Shown here one piece after another: positions 13,522 to 26,400 of a DNA stretch of 64,000 nt. Made by a program: the position numbers and the translations under genes. This DNA comes from Heliocidaris erythrogramma (Eukaryota; Echinodermata; Echinoidea; Camarodonta; Echinometridae). How positions within the stretch are numbered: position 1 is the stretch's first letter; the number at the start of each line of letters is the position of its first letter. Location of the stretch: assembly GCA_025617745.1 (NCBI GenBank), contig CM046853.1:52415021-52479020 (forward strand), given 5' to 3'. The notes below the pieces were generated by a model that did no database searches, was not told the DNA's origin, and worked only from the letters and a program-made list of their open reading frames with translations.

Positions 13522-14021
13522 NNNNNNNNNNNNNNNNNNNNNNNNNNNNNNNNNNNNNNNNNNNNNNNNNNNNNNNNNNNNNNNNNNNNNNNNNNNNNNN
13601 NNNNNNNNNNNNNNNNNNNNNNNNNNNNNNNNNNNNNNNNNNNNNNNNNNNNNNNNNNNNNNNNNNNNNNNNNNNNNNNNNNNNNNNNNNNNNNNNNNNN
13701 NNNNNNNNNNNNNNNNNNNNNNNNNNNNNNNNNNNNNNNNNNNNNNNNNNNNNNNNNNNNNNNNNNNNNNNNNNNNNNNNNNNNNNNNNNNNNNNNNNNN
13801 NNNNNNNNNNNNNNNNNNNNNNNNNNNNNNNNNNNNNNNNNNNNNNNNNNNNNNNNNNNNNNNNNNNNNNNNNNNNNNNNNNNNNNNNNNNNNNNNNNNN
13901 NNNNNNNNNNNNNNNNNNNNNNNNNNNNNNNNNNNNNNNNNNNNNNNNNNNNNNNNNNNNNNNNNNNNNNNNNNNNNNNNNNNNNNNNNNNNNNNNNNNN
14001 NNNNNNNNNNNNNNNNNNNNN
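13522..14021. other. Assembly gap (500 N)
   Basis: Exactly 500 undetermined bases, the usual placeholder length for a gap, so the true distance is unknown. It lies between the last NUAK exon seen and the CRELD gene and could hide kinase exons. ORFs drawn across it are meaningless. Confidence 0.99.
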
Positions 14022-15098
14022 AGGTATGATACCATTAGTGGACTAGTGTAGGTCATTGTAGATTTATAATCATTTTATAATTTGTAAAATGGCAAGCAGA
14101 GGCCTATTCAGACTTTCAGTGTACATGTATATCAAATCCTGTGATCATTTCTCAACAATTTTTGATAATTTATGAAAGGTAGAGAGAATAAATATCTTGT
14201 AGAAATGTAATGTTAAATAAGGAGGAATATCAGTCTGGATATCCCTAAAATTATCTGCAATTGTATTAAAAATGAAATATTATTATTATAGATCAGCAAC
14301 AGTGAGATTTTATTTCCATTTTATTCAACACTCAATGTAAAATCAATCCAAATCACAAGTTATTAATGTAGTTGAATTGGGTACAAGTAAATGGTAAGGA
14401 TATTGGACCTAGCTAGCTAGGAGGGTGTGTGGCATTTAAAAAAAATGCTCATTTTTTGTTGAATGCGCCCTGTAATTTTTAAAAATCCACATTATTTAAT
14501 GGAATCTCTTCTTAAAACTTTTGGACATCATTTTTTTTTTTTAAATTTAGAAATGGTGGTCAAAAGCCTGCATGGGACTTATGAAGAGCTATATCTATAA
14601 TGCAGGATTTATGGAAGGAGGATACCTGTTTTGCTTTACATGTATATTATACAGATATATCCTTAATCTAATATCACTGAAGACACAGATTGTAATGAAA
14701 TCACTAGCTTCATTTCAAGAAACCCCACACTAGTGCAGTTTTATTTTATGTTCAAAGTGATGATGTATATCTAAAGAATATCAGTTTTCATTAATTTTGT
14801 CAAAGTGGTGCATATAAAAGTTTAAAGAGTTGCAATGTTTTTCATCCACCGAATTAAGTATTGTCACAATTACTTTCACAACCTTCATTGTGCAATTCTT
14901 TATTTTGTATAAAAAAACATAAAATACAGATGATATACATGTATCATTTTTAGCGGGATCATTGTAATTGTAGACTTTAGAAAAAAGACAGATATCAGAT
15001 AACTGTGTAAATGATTTAAACTAAAAGAGCAGGAAATAATCAGAGTTAATGAGATACAAGGATTGTGTAGAGTTTTAAGTAAAATGAATGTAAATTAT

Positions 15099-15682
15099 TA
15101 AAGGGCAATCCAACCTTGGTAATACAATGATTTGTGTGAAAGCAGAAAAATAAGAAAAACAGGATGGTGAAAGTTTGAAAGAAATCGGACAAGGACTAAG
15201 AAAGTTATAGATGTTTGAAAAACGAGATCACTACATCTATGCGAATCTCAAATTGGCAGTTTGGTGAGTCGATTGTGACAATTTTGTGGACAACTCTCCT
15301 GTTTGCGTACACAAAAATATCATTAATTTGCAGTTTTCTTTGAGGCGCTTACCCTCGGGGCAGTACTTAAAATATATTGGAGATAGCATATTGTTATAGG
15401 TCCTCATGAAAGAAAAAGATCCTACTGAGTAATACATTTTGAAAAAGTAACATTTTAGTCATTTTGTGTGTTGGAGCGATGGGGGAGTTGTTCACAGCTA
15501 CATCACAGTGACATTACCTATTCGGCCAATTTGAAATTCCCATATGTATAGTGATTACAAGTACAACTTTCAAAAATTCATAACTTTCTTATTGCTTGTC
15601 CGATTTCTTTCACCTTTCTGCTTCTCTGATTTTTCCTCTTTCTTTCAAAGCAACTTGCTATTAAGGTTGGATTTCCCTTTAA
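15099..15682 (-). mobile_element. MITE family M2, copy 1 (about 584 bp)
   Basis: It begins aaagggcaatccaaccttgg and ends ccaacctt-complement aaggttggatttccctttaa. The same termini and interior (gaaatcggacaag, ttcgcatagatgtagtgatc, gtggacaactc) recur at 51142-51761 and 61043-61636 in the opposite orientation, and as a truncated end at 22924-23003. No ORF is conserved between copies, so this is a non-autonomous DNA transposon family. Confidence 0.9.
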
Positions 15683-17375
15683 TGGATATTTCAATCACTC
15701 ACTTCTACTCTAAAAGGTTTGCTGTGGTAGCTAACTGAATTATTCAATATATTTTCCTGAATATCATTTTACTCAGTACACAAGCAATGTTTTGTATTGT
15801 GATGCTATTTCATGCTATTTCATTCTATTTTTGCAGTATCTTTGTAGTACTCTATTGATCATTCTATTATCTTTTAAAACTTGAAGAATCCCTGGACACC
15901 AGTTTGTAGCAGTATGTGATTACGTGACAGGAGCTTAATTATTAAACTGCCATTTCTTTCACTGTTCTCACCTTGACTATTTGCTGAAAATAAATCAAGA
16001 GGCTTTTCATTTGTAGTCAATATTAAGATATTGTGACTTAGTTTTTATTTTGTTTTTATTTGTTTGTGTGTTTGTTTGTTGTTATTTTTGGGGGTGCATG
16101 TGTGTGTGCATGAGGGAAGTTTATTTTACTTGCAGCAAAAGTGACTTGAAAAGGGCGCAAAATCAAGACTTGACGATTAGAATTGTTATTTGTTCTGGCT
16201 TAACAAAGTTGAGCTGCTGGAAAAAGTCTCCCCAATTGTACATTTTAAAATTCCATGTCTATCAAAATAACCAAAACAAATTTAACTACAGTATTAGTAC
16301 GCTTGAGTGAGCAAAAACCATAGTGTGACATGGTGCAAAATCCATGGTTGACAAAAATTCTTGTCAAGTTCACAAAAGTGGCCTTTGTTCACTCGAGCAT
16401 GAAGTATAGCCAGGTCATTCGGTGTCATTTATTAGAAGAAAAGCTATCCACAGATATGATTTGCTTCATTGAATATGGAAATTATTTAGGTAGGTTTTTT
16501 TCTGTAATAGATAGGGCTACTATTATATTTGTTCATTAGTGACAACGTTTATATGTGACTTGCCCTAGCAACCCCACCCCACTCCTCATCTTATGGGTTG
16601 TTTAATTTTTTCTTCTCCCCCTCCCCTGCTGCATGCATGACTCTTTTCTTGTGTTGAAGAACCAAACGGAGTCAGTTAATTTATAACTCCTTGGATGAAA
16701 AACTTAGGACTGCATGAGTATGTTGAAAAACATGAGTATATAGACGACTTAAACTATTCAATTCTCAATCATCATCGAAGTCAGCTGTCGCCTGTTGTCT
16801 TCCCCAAAGTTAAAGCTGTTCTCATATTCATCCGGTGGCTATCTATATGTGGCATAATGATATTTCGCAATGTGGCCTTTTCTCATTGGCCAATCCACTT
16901 CCAAAATGGCTGCGCCCAGTGTCCAGTTTTAGTCAGATCGAGTTTAAGGTTATAGCGGGTAAGACCATCTTTTTCTTGGTGTATTGCAGTTTTTTTATAT
17001 TCGTGGTGCATTGATTAGTGGAGAATATTACTATTAAAACCAATTTGCTGATTTTTTTATTTTAAATGACATGTAAAATGACATATTTTCGCCTCATCAT
17101 TGTCTGAGCTAACAAAGAAAACTCAAATTTAGTACACGCGTCTATGTAAGAAATTTTACGAAATTACGGCGTGTGCTCGGTCATAGAGAGGATTGGGATC
17201 GAGAATGCATGATCGCTGAAGTTTGCTGAACTCGTTTGTGAAATGCGAATGATCCAGATCTGTGATTTACTGGTATTTGTTAAACTATCTTCAAAGTGGC
17301 AATTATATGAACCAAAGCCAAAGCAGGCATGAAAGGCGAAGAATGCATGATGTATGGCTGGCCTGGAGTGTCCAA

Positions 17376-18052
17376 GTCTGCGCAGTGCCCATGTCTAGCC
17401 AGGATTGGCTTCGTGAATGTAAAAAAAAAAAAAAATGGCTATACGCCTTCTACATCACGAAGCCAGGCGTTCTTACCCAGCAATCTAACTGCGCACGGGT
17501 TAGCAGGACTGGAAAATGCCCTGAAATATCACTTTTCTGATAACTCTCACGACCGACAGCTCCTTCACCACAGCGTATCCTCCTAGGAAAACGTTTAGAA
17601 TTAGAATAGAATGTCTTTTTGATCATACGTATTTTTACCAAAAAATCCAAAAAAGATCGTAAGAAATTTCCGAAAACTCGCCAGTGTTTGTGTGTATCCA
17701 TGCCTCCTCTTGTCATGCAGATAAGGCATGACAATGGATACACACAAACACTGGTGAGTTTTCGGAAATTTCGTACGATCTTTTTTGGATTTTTTTGTAA
17801 AAATACGTATGATCAAAAAGACATTCTAATTCTAAACGTTTTCCTAGGAGGATACGCTGTGGTGAAGGAGCTATCGGTTGCGAGAGTTATCAGAAAAGTG
17901 ATATTTCAGGGCATTTTCCAGTCCTGCTAACCCGTGCGCAGTTAGATTGCTGGGTAAGAACGCCTGGCTTCGTGATGTAGAAGGCGTATAGCCAATTTTT
18001 TTTTTTTTTTTACATTCACGAAGCCAATCCTGGCTACCCATGTCTGCGCACA
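17376..18052. mobile_element. Large foldback (long inverted repeat) element
   Basis: Left arm about 17376-17700 and right arm about 17735-18052 are nearly perfect reverse complements over roughly 320 bp each, separated by a loop of about 34 bp. Shared blocks include agccaggattggcttcgtga, an A/T run of 14-15, cctaggaggatacgctgtgg and gtgtttgtgtgtatcca. The apparent ORFs in the arms are mirror images of one another and not genes. The length and near-identity suggest recent insertion or gene conversion. It resembles foldback transposons described in sea urchins in architecture only. Confidence 0.9.
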
Positions 18053-19014
18053 CGCGTAACTGCGCGATTGTAATAAAACAAAACACGCAACGAACACAAA
18101 CATTTCATATTTATCGTTGCGATAGGTATTCATGCAAAAAACGAGTCAAAACACGAATAAAAAAACGGTCTTCTTTCAGACATTTTATTCACAAGCGTCA
18201 AAATGTTGTCTTTCACGTTAAAACTCCCGAACTGCGTGTAAAATGAATGAGTGCGCAGACATGGGCACCATTGTTTTTTTCAATGTTGAAATGACACGCC
18301 TGCCGTTTCTTGTAAAAATGACATTGTTCTTGCTCTAATTTTGATGAGATTTTTGTCAAACTTACTCTTTAGAATATTGGAATAATATAAAAATAAAGCT
18401 TTAGACTATTAATATTAAAGAAATTCTTGTTCATTTTCAGGTCAAAACCTTAGGTGCGCAGACATGGGGCTCCCCATCATATATGTGTGCATGTGTGCCA
18501 AGAATTCTGCCATCCAAACATTCCAAATGCAAATTCAATTCAATTCAATGAATAATGCCAAAATGGGTTTTATACATACGTATACCCACACATCGTGTGT
18601 CTGGACAGGTTACTTTTAAACAGAATATCGAACAAATTTTAATGAAAATTATCATGAATCTTTGAGTTTGACAAGATGGGTCGACAGAATGAACTGAAGT
18701 GATGAATTGCAAATATGCACTGGCATGACTGGGTTTAGTGTTACTTGATACATATTTTCTTTTGTTAAATCCAACAGCAGAATTGACAGGTTAATTTTTG
18801 TTAAAATGTCCAGACACACAACCCCCCATCATACTTTTTTAAAAGTTAAAAAAAAAAAAAAAAACGGTGCTTTGCAGCCAAAGCAAAATAAGACCAGGAA
18901 CTTGAGCCTGAGGAAGGTTGATTCGTATACAGTTCCGAAAACCTTCAATTGTGAATGCAGTTTAGGCTGTTTAGCTTACTTCTTTGTGAAGAAACAATGC
19001 CGCATAGTCTACAT

Positions 19015-19556
19015 TAACTCCAAGTCATGCAGGTACAAATAACCAAAGTCGACCTCGCCTATTAGTATGGCTATAGTCGCATCGCTTAATTTCGGCAGGT
19101 AAGATAGAAATTTGTACTTCCACTTCAAGAGAATTACTGTAACCATCTAGGAGGTTCTTTGATTTTACGATTTAACAATTATTTCGATGAAAAAAAATGG
19201 AATTTCCTCGCCGAGCCGATCTTTTCTTGTACTGTTCAAATGACTCGATCGCACTGTGTGATCGAGTCAGCGATGGTATACATTTATGGTACTTTACGCA
19301 CCGTGCGATCGAGTCATTTGAATCAACGATACAGTACAGGAAAAGATCGGCTCGGCGAGGAAATTCCATTTTTTTTCATCAAGATAATCGTTAAATCGTA
19401 AAATGAAAGAGCCTCGTAGATACTGTAGTTACAGTAATTCTCTTGAAATGTAAGTACAAATTTTCATCTTACCTGCCGAAATTAAGCGATGCGACTAGCC
19501 ATACTAATGGGCGAGGTCGACTTTGGTTATTTGTACCTGGAGCTCCTTGGAGTTAA
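19015..19556. mobile_element. Nested palindromic foldback element
   Basis: Outer words taactccaag/cttggagtta enclose long complementary arms: aggtacaaataaccaaagtc at 19030 pairs with its complement near 19525, and ctcgccgagccgatcttttc at 19207 pairs with its complement near 19352. The centre holds a further palindrome around atgactcgatcgca. The arms differ by several substitutions and small indels, so it is older than the 17.4-kb foldback. No coding capacity. Confidence 0.87.
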
Positions 19557-19933
19557 GTCTACATATAAGATCTCACTTTACTTGTCCTTCATTTAAATTA
19601 AATGTTAAGAAGAGTCTTTTTTTTATTCCAGTGTAGACTACCAGTAGACTACCAGTAGACTACTTAATATTATGTTCGCACATCGGGTTGTCTACAATAA
19701 CCTGTCTTCAATAAGTAACAGTAACATTGATCTAGATAGGGGTCTACTTGTCATAGACAATGAGCTAGTATTACAAAGTCAGATGGGCTATTATAGCTAA
19801 TATGCCCAGTAATCCTCAAATTGGCAAGAATCCTACCTAGGATATCAACAACAAAAAACAGCGGAACGGAGGTATAGATAGGATTTGTATGGAGCGGAGG
19901 TATATAGTGCAGCAAGATCAGATTCGCTGTCAA

Positions 19934-20042
19934 TTGCTTGTGGTCTAGTGGTAAAGGCGTCTGGTCAGAGCACAGAGTATTCTCTTTCTACACTGCACTC
20001 GCGTTTAAGGTCCTGGGTTCGAATCCCGCTATTTCTTGCTGA
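19934..20042 (+). repeat. tRNA-like sequence, probable SINE fragment or tRNA pseudogene
   Basis: A Pol III A-box-like tggtctagtgg and a perfect B-box ggttcgaatcc lie about 75 bases apart, followed by a run of eight or nine T. No acceptor stem pairs across the ends, and the spacing is too long for a standard tRNA without a long variable arm or intron. I therefore read it as tRNA-derived rather than a functional tRNA. Confidence 0.5.
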
Positions 20043-20427
20043 TAATTTTTTTTTCAGTTATGAATCGATAACGATAGCGTTTATTCCGTTATAAATAACT
20101 GAATTTCAACAATGAAAACCAAGAAACTTGACTAATTATTCACTTGCTCAGGCGGATTTAATGGCGGCTGGACATAATAACGACTTTGGCCGTCAGATGT
20201 TGCACTTGCAGTATGTAAAATGTATCTGGTAAAAAGTATTTTTAAAACAATTTGCCATTCTCACTGTCATGACTGATGGCTCTGAATACTGAAATCCCCC
20301 CCCCCCTTTTTTTTTTCTTCTTACTGTAATTTCAGAAATATTCAGTTTTTTCCCAATCCTGGAGCTAAAGAAGTACCTTTAGTGACAAATCAACTCCAAA
20401 GACTCTGAATTTCTCCAATTATACAAA

Positions 20428-23400
20428 ATGGAGGTGAGGCTGGAGCAAAGGTGGAGACTCATTCTCTGTGTCCTCCTTGAAGTCATGCTGCTCCTGTCAT
20501 TGTGTAATGGAGGCAAGAAGGAGAATGAAGCTATCAAGAAGAAATGTGATACCTGCACAGAATTGGTTAAAGGCTTCAAAGAGGTACATATACAAATTCA
20601 CTGGTTGATGCAATAGATTTCTGTAATTTCTTTGTTAAATGTGGAAACATTTGCACTGCACTGGAATAGATTCCAAAATTTTCTTGATTACAAAAAATAA
20701 TACATTTAGTTGTTAGATGTCTGTTTGTGTTTGAAGTTTGAAGTTTATTTGTTCCACTCTTTCATCAAAAACAATTCAAATTTTACAAGCGTAGTTGTCA
20801 ATTTCAAAACGTACGGATAAAGAACGCAAATCAAGTGCAATGTACAGTAAATAGGTAGAAAGTTTTGAGAGATATATGTACGACTGGCAAAAAAGAAGAA
20901 AATGTAAAATGTGGGGAGCCTAAATAAAAAGCATTGCTTGTAAATGACTAGGCTTCCGTGTAGAGTAACATAAGTAATTCTGATTTGAATGCAATAAAAA
21001 GCGAAAAGGATTAGAAGTATCAGATTCACTAAACGTACAAGGAGAGCAAAGCTCAGAATGTGGAGTAAAAACAAGAAAAATACAAAAGAGAAGAAGAAGG
21101 AAAAAGAAGAAGAAAAAAGTAAGTAGTGCTGTGGCATCATTAATTTTGTGATGCAACATTCAGATACAAAGATAAATACTCAACAAAAAAATAATTTCAG
21201 TGATATTTTGCCAAAATTTTCTTTTCCTTTTTTTCTTAAGTGATATTATATGTGGCAGCATTGCTATAATAAACTGATTCATTGCCATTTTGAGATTCTG
21301 CTGGAGTCGGTACAACTATGATGTACTATAGATATTCCATATTTATTTTTTATAACCTTACATGTATTTCGATAAAGAAAGAAATATTACACAAAGTGCT
21401 GGTTTTTAATGTTTAAAAATGTACTATGATTAGATATTATGAATTTCATTTCATTTCTATCACCAAATAACAGCAACAATAATGATCTTGACTTGTAGTG
21501 CAATGCCTTAATAATATGCAGAACCAACACTTTCAGTTGTATTCTTTTACCAGTATGCAACTAAATAGAAGCCAGCTGTGAGTAATTATCAATCCTGGAA
21601 TAGCTTAATAAATCATTTTCATTTCCACTTTACTCCTCTTTATCTGTAGGGCATGGAACGCACAGCTCGCTCCATGTATGATGGTGGAGATGCTGACTGG
21701 GAGGAGAAGAAGCTGGGCAGTTATGCTACCAGGTTTGTTGTCTGTTACGGATGGGCAAGTCCCAGCTATTTTGTCCCATATGTTACCATCCAAGTCTGAG
21801 GTTTTGGTATAATTAAATGCAGTTATCAACATCCTAAAGCTTTACTAGGCCCCAGATGACCAAATGCCTTGAACTTGCCCTGATATATTGTGAGAATATG
21901 AAGAGTGGGCATAGATCAGAAGAGGGCATTTCTTTAGAATATAGAGAGGAAAGATCTGAAAAATAAACAAAGCATGTATTGGTGAGAAGGAGAAAAGACA
22001 TGAAGGTTAGATGAGGAGAGAGAAGTAATAAAGAAAGAAAGAGAGAGAGTAAGAGAAAGATATGGAGAGACAGTGTGACAGTGACTAGAAAAGATAGCAA
22101 TGAAATGAGAGAGAGAGAGAGAGAGACAGTGAGTTTAGGGGGGCAGATGGTACAATATTTTTGTTTGTTTGTTTATTATGTGACAGCTGTTCAATTCAAC
22201 TTGGAGCCCTGGAATAATTCTAAAAGCACTATACCACCCATTCCTGCTTTAAAATCAATAAGGGCATTTGTTGTTGTTGTAGACTCTTTGTTCAAAAAGA
22301 CATCCCCCTCTTTCAAAATGGCCTGTAACAATTAGTCATGCCTCAGTAACTTCATTAATGGATGGCTTCATTTTCAAGCCCATATTTTTCTCATGGGACA
22401 GCAAATGTTGGATAATTGATACCTTTGGGTACCAAACTACCAATTATAAACAAATTAATGCAGTCATTACTACAAATAGAGGCAGAAAACATTGTATAAA
22501 ATCAATTACAATTTGCTCATGAGTGAACAAAGGGGTCATAGATTGTGTTGATATTAAGCTTGAAAAGGTTTATACTGTCTACTCAGATCAGCAGCCAGTT
22601 TAGTTATTATGTTACCTACATGTAGTAGGTACTATCCCTGACCAAATTCTTTTTTGTTACTTAGGTAATGTGAAGTCACCTTCCAATAATTCATATCATG
22701 CATTTATTAATTTTTCTTCACTTTCTTTTTCTATCTTACCTACAGTGAAATGAGATTTATTGAAATTACTGAAAGCCTTTGTGAGAGCAAAGAACATGAT
22801 GTAAGTCGTGACACCTTGTACATGTGCAATTTCAATTTTATAGACCTTCTTTAGTTATTGTCATGGCCATTATTTTGACAGAACTCAGTATCTGCATGTC
22901 ATCAAATTGTTCATTTTGTAGTTAAAGGGCAATCCAACCTTGGTAATAAGATGATTTGTGTGAAAGCAGAAAAATAATTATAACAGGATGGTGAAAGTTT
23001 GATAAACAATAAACAATAATCAATAATCCTCATGTTCTTTAATAGTGTTGAGAAAATGCCCATGGGTATGCACATATGGAACAAGTATACTATTCCATTT
23101 TATATTTTATATTTTAATAATTTCACAAGTCTCATGTATATAGTTATAGTCTTGAACATTCAGTTTAAAGGGATTGATTTTGTGTGACTAAAACTCCAGT
23201 GTGTTTGTGTACCTCTCAAGTTATGATAGCGTTAGCGCTTTGACGTTATAAAGGAGAACGTTTTTATTCAAATTTATGTAGTTTAATATTCTTATGACTT
23301 TTACAACACAATCAGGAATGCGTTAGTGTAGGTCAATCATTTTGTACAATTGTACAGTTGTTCCAGTTGAGTTTACCTTGACAACCGGAAAATTTAGCTG

Positions 23401-26400
23401 ATGTTGAATTTTCAAATACTGCACATGTGTGTGCAGTCCCATATACCCATTTCTTTGTGCAGTGCATGTGCTTTTCCAGCAGCGAGACTGAGTCAATTTC
23501 TTACAATTTTGATCATTCCAAAACCTCATAGTATACACTAATTCTTATGTAGTCATGATCATGATCAACCTTTCCCCAATTGCTTTGAGACAATTCCTTT
23601 CCAAATGCAATCGCATGACCAGAACTCAACTTGATATTTAAGATAATGATTTCTTCCTGCAGTGTCATAACCTGTTGGAGAAAGAGGAGGAGTTGTTAGA
23701 ACATTGGTGGAAGGAGCATCTAGAGGAACCAGATCTCTTCCAGTGGTTCTGCATAGATAACTATAAAGGTAATTTTCAGTATTTCATTGATATTATATTT
23801 TGAGAAAGAAATTATGAGTTGTTGACTCAAAAACCAACTGATTAGGAAGTTATAGTACCAAATCATAAAATCTTCAGAAATATTTTTAGTCCATTGACTT
23901 TGAATTGAAAGGTTGTATTAATCCAGGCCCAGTAGTCTTGCTCTGAGATGACACATTTTGTCTACCTTGTCTCTCTTCATCCGTTTGTTGGAAATGGCTG
24001 CTAGTTAGGAAGGCAGTGTTTGAATGGTAAAATATGATTGACTAATTCTATTATTTTTGTTGTTATTATTGCCCAGTTTTACAGTATAGTTACTGATAAT
24101 TGTTCTATCCATTTTCATTTTCTTGTTCAGTTTGCTGTCCTGAAAATACATTTGGACCAGACTGTGAAGGTGAGTATTAGAAAATAGTTCTATTTCAATC
24201 TTTTAAAGACCATGATATTCATGGGCTGGTAAGGAATATCTGTTTTGTTATCATTTGTGAAATAATAGACATGTCAAAGATGGATCATCAATTTGATCAA
24301 TTCCCCCCCCCCCCCCAATACAGTATATTTGTAAATGCATATAAGAAGAATGTAGCCTACTTGACAAGTTAGAAATAAATTGTTTGAAAAAAGCTGATGA
24401 TACTGTTAAGAGAAGTGTAATGCCAGGTCATGTAGTTGGTATTAAAATCACAACTGTATATCCTCATTCCTGGCATTACTTGGTCATTGGTAGAGAATTA
24501 CAGGGCCTTATAGTCTTTTTACACTTAATTTTTTTAACCCCGGACTGTTTTTATTTTTCTGTTCTCATTTGCAGTTTTAGTCCTGTACTCTCTCCCTTTG
24601 GTGGGGCTAACCCTGCTTTTTTCAAGGGCTAAAATAGTCCTTTACGGTTGTGGAGTTAGCCCACTTTGGTACAATGCAATGTAAACAAAAAGCAGGCTAA
24701 GCTTAGTCCCGTACTAAATCCTCATGTAGCCCCACCAATAGTACGGGACGGAGCAAATTTTTGCAAGTGTAAAAAGCCTATTATTGTTCAAAATATGTGA
24801 CTTCTACAAGGTTTTTGACATGGTTAAGTAGCTATGTGGCATCAAAAGAGGCCTGAGGGTTACAGTGTTTTAATGGTTTTTTAATGATATTTAAAAAAAG
24901 ATACCAGTAATAATAGTTTGTACTATGTAATCCTTAGGTCCAGGCTTTAGGTGATAGTGTGACCCAGGCATAAGATATAAACTTTGTAATATATTTTGAC
25001 CCCTCCCCCCCCCCCTCTGAAAAGAGAAAAGATAAATATTCCTCTCTTTTCTTTTCTTACTGTTTATGCCTAGTTTACATTTGGCCTACTATTGGTCTAT
25101 GGAGCCCGTATCCCCGTTTCCGTGCGGCCTCTGTGCGGAGGCAGGAGGAGGCTGTGAGATTTTCATACAGATTCACGGGCCCCGCAGCCTCAACGATTTT
25201 GTTTCGCGGGCAGTTATACAAATTTGAAAAAAATCGTAAGCCCGTAGCCAGTCGACATATCGCAGGTGGCATTGCACAATCTCCGCACGGGCATCCCGCT
25301 GATCGTGCAGCCAACGCACAATTTTTCAGTGAACATGAGGGAAAAAAAATCGTACAGAAAGTGTACACTCATGGAGCCTTCACATGGCCATCGCACAGCT
25401 ATCGCAAGGTTGCCCGCTCGCTGCCCGTGCACTACCCGTGATATTGAGCAGTTATCCCGCGGCAACCCCACAGCTACCGCATCATGGCTGTGCAGCCACC
25501 TTGAGACGGTCCAAACATTTTTCAGATGGGCTCCGTACGATTTCCGTGCGGCGGCTGCAGAAACTGCACGGCAACTGCACTGAAATCGCACGATTTCCGT
25601 ACAAACTCTGAGCTGCCACTGTACGGATTTGCCTCGGCCTGCCTTCGAGGGCCAATACAAGAAATGGCACAATACTCGTAGATAATGTAAACATAAACAC
25701 TGTAGCCCGTAGCCACCTACGATGCCCCCAGAATCGCACAGAAAATCGTAGACAAATTTATCGTACGGCGCCCAAGGCAAATGTATACGAGGCATTATGT
25801 GTCTGTCTCCCTCTTTCTCTTTTTCTTTGGATATCTACTTATGTATATTTCCTAATTGCTCATATTCTACACAGAATGTCCATATGGACTGGAGAGGCCA
25901 TGTAAGGGGACTGGTAAATGTATGGTGAGTATTTTTGCTGTATTTCATTGCTATTCTGATGGTAGTGCCTATCTGAAGTTGTGCATGTTTAGGATATTAA
26001 TGTCACATTATTAGGAATATAGTCTCACATAGTGTCATAAATCTCATTTCACTGTAGGTAATATTATAGACACATAAACATTGCCAAGTAAATGTACCTG
26101 AGTGACATGTTTTGTAAAAGAAATTGTTTTTGTAATTAACTAGCCTATTTCTGGGAGTATGTTAGTGCAAGCCCTGCATGTTATGTATGTCAGTTTGGTC
26201 AAATTGGTTGAATATGATACAAAATTGGAAAAGTGCTTTTGACATAATTTTGTTCGAGAAATAATACAAACGTATTCAATTTCTTTTGTTCACCATTAAT
26301 ATAAACAAACAATAGGGTATTTCTGGGGGTAAGAAAAAAAATAATGTTGAAAATCCTTTCCCAATTTTTGTTCATATTCATCCTGTTTTATGATACCTTG

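Larger units (their letters stand above)
14022..20335. other. Gene-free stretch dominated by inverted-repeat elements
   Basis: No recognisable exon on either strand. It contains a MITE of family M2 (15099-15682), a foldback element of about 680 bp (17376-18052) with related terminal words repeated near 18250 and 18451, a second nested palindrome (19015-19556), a short gtagactacca tandem repeat (19632-19663) and a tRNA-like sequence (19934-20042). Confidence 0.65.

Noticed and set aside
13361..14056. Long ORFs on both strands across 13.4-14.05 kb
   Set aside because: They are made almost entirely of the 500 undetermined bases.
17329..18133. Several matching ORFs on both strands at 17.3-18.1 kb
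   Set aside because: Mirror-image products of the two arms of one palindrome.
19934..20042. Functional tRNA gene
   Set aside because: A- and B-boxes are present but no acceptor stem can be formed and the spacing is too long.
25214..25795. 193-codon minus-strand ORF and overlapping plus-strand ORFs
   Set aside because: They lie inside a TIR-bounded non-autonomous element with no recognisable domain.
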